Positions 27,165 to 34,656 of a DNA stretch of 64,000 bases are shown here, piece by piece. Every line of letters starts with the position of its first letter. The first letter of the stretch is position 1. Position numbers and translations under genes: made by a program. A model generated the notes under the pieces. It made no database searches. It had not been told where the DNA came from and was given only the letters and a program-made list of their open reading frames with translations. The DNA comes from OLB7 sp966250335 (GTDB lineage: Bacteria; Bacteroidota; Ignavibacteria; OLB7). Location of the stretch: NCBI GenBank assembly GCA_966250335.1, contig CBINGZ010000010.1, forward strand, positions 62,001-126,000, written 5' to 3'.

Positions 27165-28784
27165 ATGAACAAGCTACTGGGATTGGCTACAACGGTTATT
27201 GCCCTGACGGCGGCAACGGCACAGGCACAGGATGTATCGGGAAGCGGAATGTTCTCGCTGCAGGGGCGTCTTACGACCTCCTCCGGTGAACCGGTCGCGG
27301 ATGGAACCCATTCGTTGACCATCAATGTCTACGCCGCCGGGAACGGATCGGCGATGCACACCGAGACGGATATGGTGACCACGATCGACGGGGTTTTCTC
27401 GACGATGGTGGGGGATAACGGGACGAACGGCGCGCTGATGGTCGACGCCGACACCCGCTATGAGCTCGGCCTGGGCGTCGACGGCCAGAGCGAGTTCGGG
27501 ACGCGCCTCCAGATCGGCGATGCGGTCAGCGCGATGAGCGCCGATGTCGCCGCCAACGCCGAGATGGTGGGAGGGATCGGCGTCTCCACCGCCGCCAACC
27601 CGATGCCGGGAACGCTCGTGCCGCTCGATGCAAGCGGCCGCCTGAGCGCGTCGCTGCTGGGGAACAGCACGGTCACCAGCATCAACGGCATGCGGGGGAA
27701 CGTCAACTTCGACGTCACCGGCCAGGGGGTCTCGCTCGATACCACGGGGGGACGTCTGCGGCTGAACATCACGGGCGGCGGCGGCGGGTCGTTCTCGCTC
27801 CCCTTCTCCGGCGATGCGAACACGATCGGTTCCGGCTCGACCGGCTTCCGGATCAGCGGCATGGGTGAAGGATCGGTCGCCGGCTTCACGAACACCGGCG
27901 CCGGCTCGGCGCTGCGCCTCAACTCCGCCGGCAACGCCGGGGGCGCCGCGACGATCGATATCGCCAACATGGGAGGGACGGCGATCAACGCCACCGGGAC
28001 GAGCTCGGCCGATGCGGTCCTGCGTCTGCAGAACACCTCCAACGGCGTGAACGGTCGTCTGATCTCCGGCCTTGGGGCGACGGGGAACGGGGTGTTCGAC
28101 GTCATGACCAACGGTCAGACGAAGATCAACTCCTCCGCCTCGACGGCGCTCGACGTCTCCGCGAACGCCGCGGCCTCCACGGCCCTTACTCTCCGCAACG
28201 CCTCGACCGAGGCCTCCGCGAACCTGATCACCGGTCTCGACGCATCGGGAGCCACCGTGCTCGACGTGGCGGCGAACGGACAGACCTCGATCGCGGCGAC
28301 GGCCGGGACGGGGCTCTCGGTGACGACGAACGCGGCAGCGGACGCGGCGCTTCGGCTGCAGAACAGCGCGGCCGGCGGGACGGCACGTCTCATCACCGCC
28401 GTCAACTCGGGTGGGACCACCGTGCTCGACGTGGCGGCGAACGGACAGACGAAGATCAACTCCACGGTCGGCAACGCGCTGGAGGTGACCACGACGGCTG
28501 CCGGAGAGTCGGCGCTGAAGGTGACGGGAGGATTGACGCTGAACGGCGCGGTAGGGACCGGGACCGTCGATCTGAGCAACGGCAACGTCACCGTCAGCAA
28601 CCCTCTGGTGAAGGCCAACTCGATCATCATGCTGACCGTCACGAGCGGCACGAACCTGACGAACATCGTTCCGCTCCGCGTGTCGTCGCAGAACGGCGGT
28701 TCGTTCACGGTGTCGGCCATTCCCGGCGCCCTGGGGACGCTGACCGGCAACGTGGGCTTCAACTATCTCATCATCAACCAGTAA
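27165..28784 (+). CDS. fibre-like repetitive surface protein
   Basis: A 539-residue exported protein. The signal peptide ends at TAQAQ (about residue 21). The N-terminal 100 residues share with the large protein at 46.8 kb the pattern of (I/L)xxQGxLTxxxGxxVxDGxxxxxIxxYxAxxG, then A-M/L-H-T-E-T and GVFxxxxG. This head domain is known from many surface-fibre proteins. The rest is Gly/Ala/Asn/Thr-rich with irregular repeats of the form VLDVAANGQT and LRLQNxxxG, suggesting a beta-helix or trimeric fibre. The start at 27165 gives the signal peptide and follows a weak AGG. It is followed 19 bases later by a small T9SS protein, probably in one operon. Confidence 0.85.
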   Translation: MNKLLGLATTVIALTAATAQAQDVSGSGMFSLQGRLTTSSGEPVADGTHSLTINVYAAGNGSAMHTETDMVTTIDGVFSTMVGDNGTNGALMVDADTRYELGLGVDGQSEFGTRLQIGDAVSAMSADVAANAEMVGGIGVSTAANPMPGTLVPLDASGRLSASLLGNSTVTSINGMRGNVNFDVTGQGVSLDTTGGRLRLNITGGGGGSFSLPFSGDANTIGSGSTGFRISGMGEGSVAGFTNTGAGSALRLNSAGNAGGAATIDIANMGGTAINATGTSSADAVLRLQNTSNGVNGRLISGLGATGNGVFDVMTNGQTKINSSASTALDVSANAAASTALTLRNASTEASANLITGLDASGATVLDVAANGQTSIAATAGTGLSVTTNAAADAALRLQNSAAGGTARLITAVNSGGTTVLDVAANGQTKINSTVGNALEVTTTAAGESALKVTGGLTLNGAVGTGTVDLSNGNVTVSNPLVKANSIIMLTVTSGTNLTNIVPLRVSSQNGGSFTVSAIPGALGTLTGNVGFNYLIINQ

Positions 28785-28803
28785 GCCCATCCGGAGAATG
28801 ACC

Positions 28804-29331
28804 ATGAGAACGAAACTCTTGTTCGCGACGGCGTTCCTGGCGGGGCTTCTCTCCACGGCGGGCGCCGACGCACAGCAGATCATGCTGGAGCGGGCGGTGA
28901 TCGCAAACGGGGGAGGGATGGCGACGAACGGCACGACGACGATACACTACACGGTGGGGCAGCCGGTCGTCGGCGTCCTCTCCGGCGGCGGGATCACCGC
29001 ATACCTCGGCTTCTGGAACTTCCCGTTCGCGATGACGCCGACCGGGGTGGAGGCGGATGCGGGAGCGGGGAGCATCCTTGCTCTGAACGTGGCTCCCAAC
29101 CCGGTGACGAGCCGGGGGAACGTGGGGGTGCGTCTTGCGACTCCGGGAGCGGTTGAGATATCGCTGTACGATCCGACGGGGACCAGGGTGAGGAAGCTCT
29201 TCCAGGGGGAGCGTCCCTCCGGCGACTTCACGGTGTCGCTGGACGCCGAGGATCTGGCGAGCGGCGCTTATTACATCGTAGTGAGCGCGCCGGGAGCATT
29301 GCTCCGCCGGCCGGTGACGGTCGTGCGCTGA
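28804..29331 (+). CDS. small T9SS-exported protein paired with the fibre gene
   Basis: A 175-residue protein, counted from the ATG at 28804 (an earlier in-frame ATG at 28798 is possible; GGAG lies between 5 and 10 bases upstream). After a signal peptide ending ADAQ it has the short domain VIANGGGMATNGTTTIHYTVG-QPVVG...GFW, a pattern seen in many T9SS cargo proteins. It then has a full sorting domain: L-N-V-A-P-N-P-V-T-S, I-S-L-Y-D-P-T-G-T-R-V, and the end G-A-Y-Y-I-V-V...V-V-R. It is a paralogue of the protein at 46,112, which is also next to a fibre gene, so the two products probably work together on the cell surface. Confidence 0.88.
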   Translation: MRTKLLFATAFLAGLLSTAGADAQQIMLERAVIANGGGMATNGTTTIHYTVGQPVVGVLSGGGITAYLGFWNFPFAMTPTGVEADAGAGSILALNVAPNPVTSRGNVGVRLATPGAVEISLYDPTGTRVRKLFQGERPSGDFTVSLDAEDLASGAYYIVVSAPGALLRRPVTVVR

Positions 29332-29353
29332 GAGCAGCCGTCCTGATAAAATG

Positions 29354-29390
29354 CGAACGGGCGATCGGAGGGTATCCGATCGCCCGTTCG
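29354..29390. terminator. bidirectional terminator between the T9SS gene and dapF
   Basis: A 16-bp perfect inverted repeat (CGAACGGGCGATCGGA and TCCGATCGCCCGTTCG) with a 5-base loop sits between convergent stop codons. There is no strong T-run on either side, so it may act partly through RNA structure. Confidence 0.7.
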
Positions 29391-29415
29391 TCGTTCAGCG
29401 GGTCATCCGCGGGGG

Positions 29416-30267
29416 TCAGATGTCGACCGACATCTCACCGTCGCGCACGACCTCGGCATCCCCTTCCAGCGAGAGGTTGCTGAAGACGCCGTTCTTCATC
29501 CTGAAGTCGACCCAGAGGGTGGCGCCGCTGGTGGTGACGACACGCACCGGGGCGGAGATACCGCGCATGAGGGAGGCGACGATCGCCGAGGAGAGGGCTC
29601 CGGTGCCGCAGGCGCCTGTCTCCCGTTCCACTCCCCGCTCGTAGGTTCGGAGGTTGATCCCCGATCCGTCGGCCAGGGGCTCCACGAAGTTGGCGTTGGC
29701 GCCGGAGGTCGCGAAGCTCTGGTGATGGCGGAGCGAGCTTCCCCAGACATCGATATCGAGATCCGATATTGCTCCGATGGTGGAGTCGTTCAGATCGTCC
29801 AGGAACATGATGGCGTGGGGCGTTCCCACATCGGCGAAGTGGCACTGCCGTTTGCGTCCCAGCAGATCGATCTCCATTTCCGGGACGATCCGGCGGGGGG
29901 TGGGGAACTGCAGGCGGACGCCGCGGGCCGTCACCGAGGCGTCGTAGACGACCCCGGCGTTGGTGAAGCGGACGGTTTCGGGCCGGGCCACGAACCCTTC
30001 ATCCACCGCGAAACGGACGGCGCAGCGTCCGCCGTTGCCGCACATCATGCCGGTGGAGCCGTCGCGGTTGTAGTACTTCATCTCGAAATCCCCCAGGCCC
30101 CAGGGATATATCGCTATAAGTCCATCCGCGCCGCCGTGGCCGCGGGCCTCGTCGCAGGCGACGGGAGCGAGCCTTGCCAGGTCGATGGCGGCAGGGAGCC
30201 GCCGGCCGTCGAACATGACGAACGTGTTGCCGGAGCCCGACATCTTTCTGTAGTTCAGTCGAATCAT
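29416..30267 (-). CDS. dapF: diaminopimelate epimerase
   Basis: A 283-residue DapF, which interconverts LL- and meso-diaminopimelate for lysine and peptidoglycan synthesis. Both catalytic cysteines are present: Cys76 in MMCGNGGRC and Cys220 in ETGACGTGA. The family motifs MSGSGNTFVMFDG near the N-terminus and GANANFVEPL are clear. The start at 30267 (MIRLNYRKMSGSGN) is the family start; the longer frame adds unrelated residues. The length is normal. It is convergent with the small T9SS gene and divergent from sucC, with about 258 bases between the starts. Confidence 0.97.
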   Translation of the reverse strand: MIRLNYRKMSGSGNTFVMFDGRRLPAAIDLARLAPVACDEARGHGGADGLIAIYPWGLGDFEMKYYNRDGSTGMMCGNGGRCAVRFAVDEGFVARPETVRFTNAGVVYDASVTARGVRLQFPTPRRIVPEMEIDLLGRKRQCHFADVGTPHAIMFLDDLNDSTIGAISDLDIDVWGSSLRHHQSFATSGANANFVEPLADGSGINLRTYERGVERETGACGTGALSSAIVASLMRGISAPVRVVTTSGATLWVDFRMKNGVFSNLSLEGDAEVVRDGEMSVDI

Positions 30268-30404
30268 GATGCAAGATACGGTCTTGGTTGCGATAGAAGT
30301 GTCCCCAAACTGAGTCGTACGCTCCGGGGTCGGGTGATCGACGCGTTCGCGGGCACGGGGTTGGAGAACGCAATACTTTCTCACGCTACCATTACGTATC
30401 GCAG

Positions 30405-30435
30405 TTCGACTGCGGATGAACTTTTACTATCTTTG
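30405..30435 (+). promoter_or_regulatory. candidate sucC promoter
   Basis: TATCTTTG at 30428-30435 matches TAnnTTTG exactly, and TTCG at 30405-30408 is one base off TTTG at a spacing of 19. It lies about 90 bases upstream of the sucC ATG. Confidence 0.45.
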
Positions 30436-30525
30436 CCCTCCCCGGACCTCCTCGGACCAATGGGAACTTTGCCGCAACGGCTAAGCATTACAGTAGTTGT
30501 CCAATCGAAAACGAACTCAGGAATC

Positions 30526-32025
30526 ATGAACATCCACGAGCACCAGGCCAAAGAGCTGCTCGGCAATCATGGCGTCCCGGTCCAGGCTGGGCGTGTCGCG
30601 TATACGCCGGAACAGGCGGTCGAATGCGCCCATTACGCGATTCAGGACGGGGCGGAGCTCATCATCCTGAAGGCACAGATCCATGCTGGCGGGCGCGGCA
30701 AAGGTATCGTTCACAACGTTGGAACGGACCAGCCGTTCATCTATAACGAGAAGGAACTGCGTGGGGTGAAAGTGATCCCTGCGGCCGACGGCAACCCGCT
30801 TCACGAGGTCTACGAGATCGCCAGCCGGATGCTGGGTCACAAGCTCGTGACGATCCAGACCGGGGCGCAGGGGAAGATCATCAACCGCCTGCTGATCGCC
30901 AACGGCGTCGATATCGAGAAGGAGTATTACTGCTCGATCCTCCTGGATCGCGCCAGCGGCAAGAACATCATCATGGTCTCCACCGAAGGTGGGATGGAGA
31001 TCGAAAAGGTGGCCGAGGAGATGCCGGAGAAGATCCTCCGCGAATATGTGGAGCCGGGGCAGGGACTGCTCGGATTCCAGGCGCGTCGCCTCGCCTTCGG
31101 GCTGGGACTGAGCGGCGCCGCTCAGAAGAATTTTATCAAGTTCGTGACGGCGCTCTACGGGGCGTATCTGGCGATCGACGCCTCGATGGTGGAGGTGAAC
31201 CCGCTGGTGCTGACCCCGGCCGGGGAGATGCTCGCGGTCGACGCCAAGGTGAGCATCGACGACAACGCCCTCTACCGTCACAAGAACATCCAGGCGATGC
31301 GTGACGAGTCGGAGGAGGACCCCCTGGAGGTCGAGGCCGGCAAGCACGACCTGAACTATATCAAGCTGGACGGGAACGTCGGCTGCATGGTCAACGGCGC
31401 CGGGCTCGCGATGGCGACGATGGATATCATCAAGCTTGCCGGCGGCGACCCGGCCAACTTCCTCGACGTGGGGGGCGGCGCCAGCGTCGACCGTGTGGCG
31501 AACGCGTTCCGGGTGATGATGAGCGACCCGAACGTCAAAGCCGTGCTGATCAATATCTTCGGCGGGATCGTGCGCTGCGACCGTGTGGCCAACGGCATCA
31601 TTCAGGCGATGCAGACGGTACAGGTCGACGTTCCCGTTATCGTCCGTCTGGACGGAACCAACGCGGAAGAGGCTCGACAGATTCTCCTGAACTCTCCGCT
31701 CAACTTCTCTGTAGCAACTACCCTGCAGGAGGCTGCCGACAAGGTGAATGAGGCAATCTCCGGTCTCAACAACAATACCGTAGCAGAAGTAGAGGAGGCA
31801 TCAACCGTTATGAATTCAGCAATGGCGTTCGCGTCCATCACCCGGCCGGTCGACGATGATGATGACATCAAGGACGATGAGGATCTCAAGGAAGAGGAAG
31901 AAGAAGAGGAATTTGAGATGGAGGAAGTCGAAGATCCCGATGCCATAGACTTCGAGGAGTTCGATGAGGAAGATATCGATGACGATATCGACAATATCTA
32001 CGGTGAGGACGAGGACGAGTTCTGA
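30526..32025 (+). CDS. sucC: succinyl-CoA synthetase beta subunit with acidic C-terminal tail
   Basis: A 499-residue SucC. The first 417 residues are an ordinary succinate-CoA ligase beta subunit: MNIHEHQAKELLGNHGVPV, the ATP-grasp region (LKAQIHAGGRGKG, MVEVNPLVL) and the C-terminal CoA-ligase fold with NIFGGIVRCDRVANGI and DGTNAEEARQILL. It catalyses the substrate-level phosphorylation step of the TCA cycle with SucD. The remaining 82 residues are an extension absent from normal SucC proteins of about 390-400 residues. Its last 57 residues contain 38 Asp/Glu. An ATG at 31810, with GGAGG about 10 bases upstream, lies within the extension and could start a separate small acidic product. sucD is not adjacent. 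A strong terminator follows. Confidence 0.95.
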   Translation: MNIHEHQAKELLGNHGVPVQAGRVAYTPEQAVECAHYAIQDGAELIILKAQIHAGGRGKGIVHNVGTDQPFIYNEKELRGVKVIPAADGNPLHEVYEIASRMLGHKLVTIQTGAQGKIINRLLIANGVDIEKEYYCSILLDRASGKNIIMVSTEGGMEIEKVAEEMPEKILREYVEPGQGLLGFQARRLAFGLGLSGAAQKNFIKFVTALYGAYLAIDASMVEVNPLVLTPAGEMLAVDAKVSIDDNALYRHKNIQAMRDESEEDPLEVEAGKHDLNYIKLDGNVGCMVNGAGLAMATMDIIKLAGGDPANFLDVGGGASVDRVANAFRVMMSDPNVKAVLINIFGGIVRCDRVANGIIQAMQTVQVDVPVIVRLDGTNAEEARQILLNSPLNFSVATTLQEAADKVNEAISGLNNNTVAEVEEASTVMNSAMAFASITRPVDDDDDIKDDEDLKEEEEEEEFEMEEVEDPDAIDFEEFDEEDIDDDIDNIYGEDEDEF

Positions 32026-32103
32026 TCGTCTCCCCGATGATGCGCCTCGCGCTTCGCAGGGATCACCTCACGTCGACGACTTCTTCATATAGGGACAGTA
32101 TCC

Positions 32104-32144
32104 GAGAGCGGCGTATCGATGACGATACGCCGCTCTCTTTTTTT
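32104..32144 (+). terminator. rho-independent terminator after sucC
   Basis: A perfect 15-bp stem (GAGAGCGGCGTATCG and CGATACGCCGCTCTC, 4-base loop) is followed by seven T. It lies about 80 bases after the sucC stop and is the strongest terminator in the window. Confidence 0.95.
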
Positions 32145-32261
32145 CACCCCACGTTAAGTCCTCTTTAAGCGGATCGCGTATGATGATGTCCGTACGATCG
32201 ACCGGGGCGCCATGCAGCGGGAGATCGCGGGATATGATGAACAGAGATTATCGGTGAACTT

Positions 32262-32426
32262 ATGAACACCTATTATATGATTCGAGGAGTGCTCCACGTC
32301 GCGGGCGCCCTGGTTGTCTGCATTCTGATCGCGGTGATCGGATTGTATCCCTTCATCCCGGCCGAGCGCAGGACTCTCCGTCCGGCAACGGCTCCCCTGC
32401 GTCCCCGGTCGATGGTGATCGGATGA
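32262..32426 (+). CDS. small single-pass membrane protein candidate
   Basis: A 54-codon frame, MNTYYMIRGV... to ...RPRSMVIG. It has one strong hydrophobic segment (about residues 10-33, with VAGALVVCILIAVIGLYPFI) followed by a basic tail, as in one-helix inner-membrane peptides. There is no good ribosome-binding site, and the gene lies in a repeat-rich patch, so it may not be translated. The final codons overlap a copy of the GGTGATCGGATGA repeat. If real, it would be too small for most gene finders. Confidence 0.4.
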   Translation: MNTYYMIRGVLHVAGALVVCILIAVIGLYPFIPAERRTLRPATAPLRPRSMVIG

Positions 32427-32655
32427 CGACTGTAACGAGCGGGTGCGATATAGAGTGACGGTGCTCGGATGAATACTGCGAAAGGTGGGTGCGATATATA
32501 TCGCCAACGGATGGGATAGGCCTTCTCCCAGCTTCGGCGGTTCGGAGCCTTACGGCGACGGATCGAGAGGCCGGCAGGAAGAGAACGGATTGAACTGGCC
32601 TGTCCCGCACGCAGGGGGATGATGCGGGATGTTCGATGAAATGGTGATCGGATGA
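32333..32655. repeat. dispersed GGTGATCGGATGA repeats around the Rpn-like gene
   Basis: Copies of GGTGATCGGATGA occur at 32414-32426 and 32643-32655, with variants at 32333 (GGTGATCGGATTG) and 32460 (GGTGCTCGGATGA). The copies at 32414 and 32460 belong to longer direct repeats of about 39-46 bp that both end in GGGTGCGATATA (32441-32452 and 32487-32498). The 422-base region 32427-32848 holds these repeats and no convincing gene. Confidence 0.65.
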
Positions 32656-32685
32656 GGACAGGATGAGCAGGATCATCCCCTGGAG

Positions 32686-32715
32686 GTCCCTCCGGATCGG
32701 CCGATCCGGAGGGAC
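32686..32715. repeat. perfect 30-bp palindrome
   Basis: GTCCCTCCGGATCGG and its reverse complement abut without a spacer. A palindrome this size with no loop is unlike a normal terminator, and no T-run follows. It is 133 bases upstream of the Rpn-like gene and could be a site for a dimeric protein or the remains of a mobile-element end. Confidence 0.7.
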
Positions 32716-32848
32716 TGTCGTATCCGGCCTGAGCGGGGGGATCGCTCATCCAAGCGATCGAATGGTTGCCTCGGTGGCGATATCGTATATTGACGGCCGA
32801 CAGGACACACCGGCCGAGCGCCGGGTTTCACCACCAACAGGTGTCCGT

Positions 32849-33775
32849 ATGAACACACCACCATCGGACTTCGACGGTCCGTGGAAGGAGATCATGGAGC
32901 GATATTTTCGCGACTTCATGGAGTTCTTCTTCCCGTCGGCCGCCGGAGATATAGACTGGAGTCGGGATCATGAATTTCTCGACAACGAACTGCGACGGAT
33001 AACACGCGATGCGAAGCTGGGCCGCCGCTATGTCGACAGGCTCGTCAAGGTATGGCGGGCAGGCGGAACAGAGGCGTGGGTGCTGGTGCATGTGGAGGTA
33101 CAGGGATGGCCGGAAGAGGATTTCGGCGAACGGATGTACATCTACAACAACAGGATCTACGATCGGTATCGACGGAATGTGGCGAGCTTTGCGCTGCTCG
33201 CCGACGAGTCGGAGAGATGGCGGCCTCCGCCGTTCGAGTATGAGTTGTGGGGAACACGGGTCCTGCTCGTGTTCGCCGCGGTGAAGCTGCTGGACTACCG
33301 AGCAGCGGCTGAATCACTGCTCGACCGGGGGAACGTCTTCGCGATCGTGACGCTCGCGCATCTGCGGGCGCTTGGGTCGCGCGGCGACGCCGACCTTCGG
33401 CTTACATGGAAGACGGAACTTGTGAAGAGTCTCTACCGGGCGGGACACGACAAAGGGCGGATCCTTGATCTCTTGAAGTTTATCGATTGGATCATGGGGC
33501 TGCCTGAAGAGATCGATAACGTGTTCTTGAACGATATACAAATCCTGGAAAGAGGTAGAGACATGAGGTTTATCTCGACGCCCGAACGAGTAGGGATCAG
33601 AAATACCCTTAAGGAATCAATCGTGGCCACCATCGACAGCCGTTTTCAACGGGCCTCCACGGAGGCCACCGAACGGCTTGAATCGGTCTACAAGATCGCT
33701 CGCCTGCGGGAGATCTTCAAGCTGGCTCTCACCGCCGAGAACCTTGAAGATATCCTGAACGCCATCCACGAGTGA
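32849..33775 (+). CDS. Rpn/YhgA-like PD-(D/E)XK nuclease-family protein
   Basis: A 308-residue protein of the Rpn/transposase-like PDDEXK group common in cyanobacteria and environmental bacteria. The N-terminal pattern S-D-F-D-G-P-W-K-E-I...F-F-P...IDWSRDHEFLD-ELR, then AWVLVHVEVQG and D-F-G-E-R-M-Y-I-Y-N-N-R-I-Y-D-R-Y, is typical. The E-V-Q triad position is present and the first Asp is in the IDWS segment. The C-terminal helical part is variable in this group. Family members have been linked to RecA-independent recombination and to phage defence. The start at 32849 removes an unlike N-terminal extension. It stands alone in a repeat-rich patch, which suggests horizontal acquisition. Confidence 0.85.
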   Translation: MNTPPSDFDGPWKEIMERYFRDFMEFFFPSAAGDIDWSRDHEFLDNELRRITRDAKLGRRYVDRLVKVWRAGGTEAWVLVHVEVQGWPEEDFGERMYIYNNRIYDRYRRNVASFALLADESERWRPPPFEYELWGTRVLLVFAAVKLLDYRAAAESLLDRGNVFAIVTLAHLRALGSRGDADLRLTWKTELVKSLYRAGHDKGRILDLLKFIDWIMGLPEEIDNVFLNDIQILERGRDMRFISTPERVGIRNTLKESIVATIDSRFQRASTEATERLESVYKIARLREIFKLALTAENLEDILNAIHE

Positions 33776-33802
33776 CGCAGCCGACGCTGCTTCCGCTCTC
33801 CG

Positions 33803-34441
33803 CTAGTGAAGGAACGGGTTCGCCTCCCGCTCGCGACCTATGGTCGTTGCGGGTCCGTGACCGGGGTAGAGGCGTACGTCGTCGGGGAGCGGAAGCAGGC
33901 GTCGTGTGATCGAGTCGAGCAAGGTATCCCACGATCCGCCGGGGAGATCGGTTCGTCCCACCGAGCCTTCGAAGAGCGTGTCGCCGGCGAAGAGGAGGTT
34001 GCGGGATTCGTCGTAGAGACAGATGCTCCCCTCCGTATGTCCCGGTGTGTGGAGCACCGCAAAGGTGAACGGGCCGAGCGTGAACGTATCGCCGTCGGTC
34101 AGGTGGCGATCGGCGGAGAGCCCCTCGATGAGGAACGGAAGCCGCCAGACCGTATGGCTCATCGGGTCGATCAGGCGGTACTCGTCGGCCGGATGGACGT
34201 AGACGAGCATCTCCGGAAACCGGCGCTTCAGTTCGGCGACATCGGCGGTGTGATCCCAGTGGGTGTGCGTCAGGATCAGCGCCGTCGGCTCGACGTCCCC
34301 TTTCGCCAGGGCGTCCGTCATCACGTCGGCGGAATCGGGCGGAGCGTCGACGATCAGCGCCGACTTCGTCTCCTCGTCGATGAGGAGATACCCGAACGTC
34401 GCCACCGGGCCGGTTTCAAATGCATGTATCTCAATCGCCAT
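33803..34441 (-). CDS. MBL-fold metallo-hydrolase, glyoxalase II-like
   Basis: A 212-residue metallo-beta-lactamase-fold hydrolase. The zinc-binding motif HTHWDH is at residues 59-64. Further metal ligands are the His in H-T-P-G-H-T-E-G-S (the PGHT motif), the Asp in FAGDTLFEGSVGR, and the C-terminal His of the LYPGHGP motif. Such proteins include hydroxyacylglutathione hydrolase (GloB) and broader thioesterases; the glutathione-binding C-terminal domain of true GloB is absent, so the substrate is open. It lies between the Rpn-like gene (convergent) and the BNR gene (divergent). Confidence 0.92.
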   Translation of the reverse strand: MAIEIHAFETGPVATFGYLLIDEETKSALIVDAPPDSADVMTDALAKGDVEPTALILTHTHWDHTADVAELKRRFPEMLVYVHPADEYRLIDPMSHTVWRLPFLIEGLSADRHLTDGDTFTLGPFTFAVLHTPGHTEGSICLYDESRNLLFAGDTLFEGSVGRTDLPGGSWDTLLDSITRRLLPLPDDVRLYPGHGPATTIGREREANPFLH

Positions 34442-34656
34442 CGCTATGTTCCTTCCTCGGCGGAAATTGGAATCGTGACCTTTCGCAAACGGATCGGATC
34501 GTTCCCGAAATCACACGGCCTATATTGGGATGTGTCGACCGATCCGGCGGAACGGAATCTCCCACACCCCGCCGAATAAACCAACGTCTCGAATGTGAGA
34601 ATGTACTCCCGCTCCGTTGCGGGCGATTCCGTCTCACGTCATCCGGAGAATCTCTC

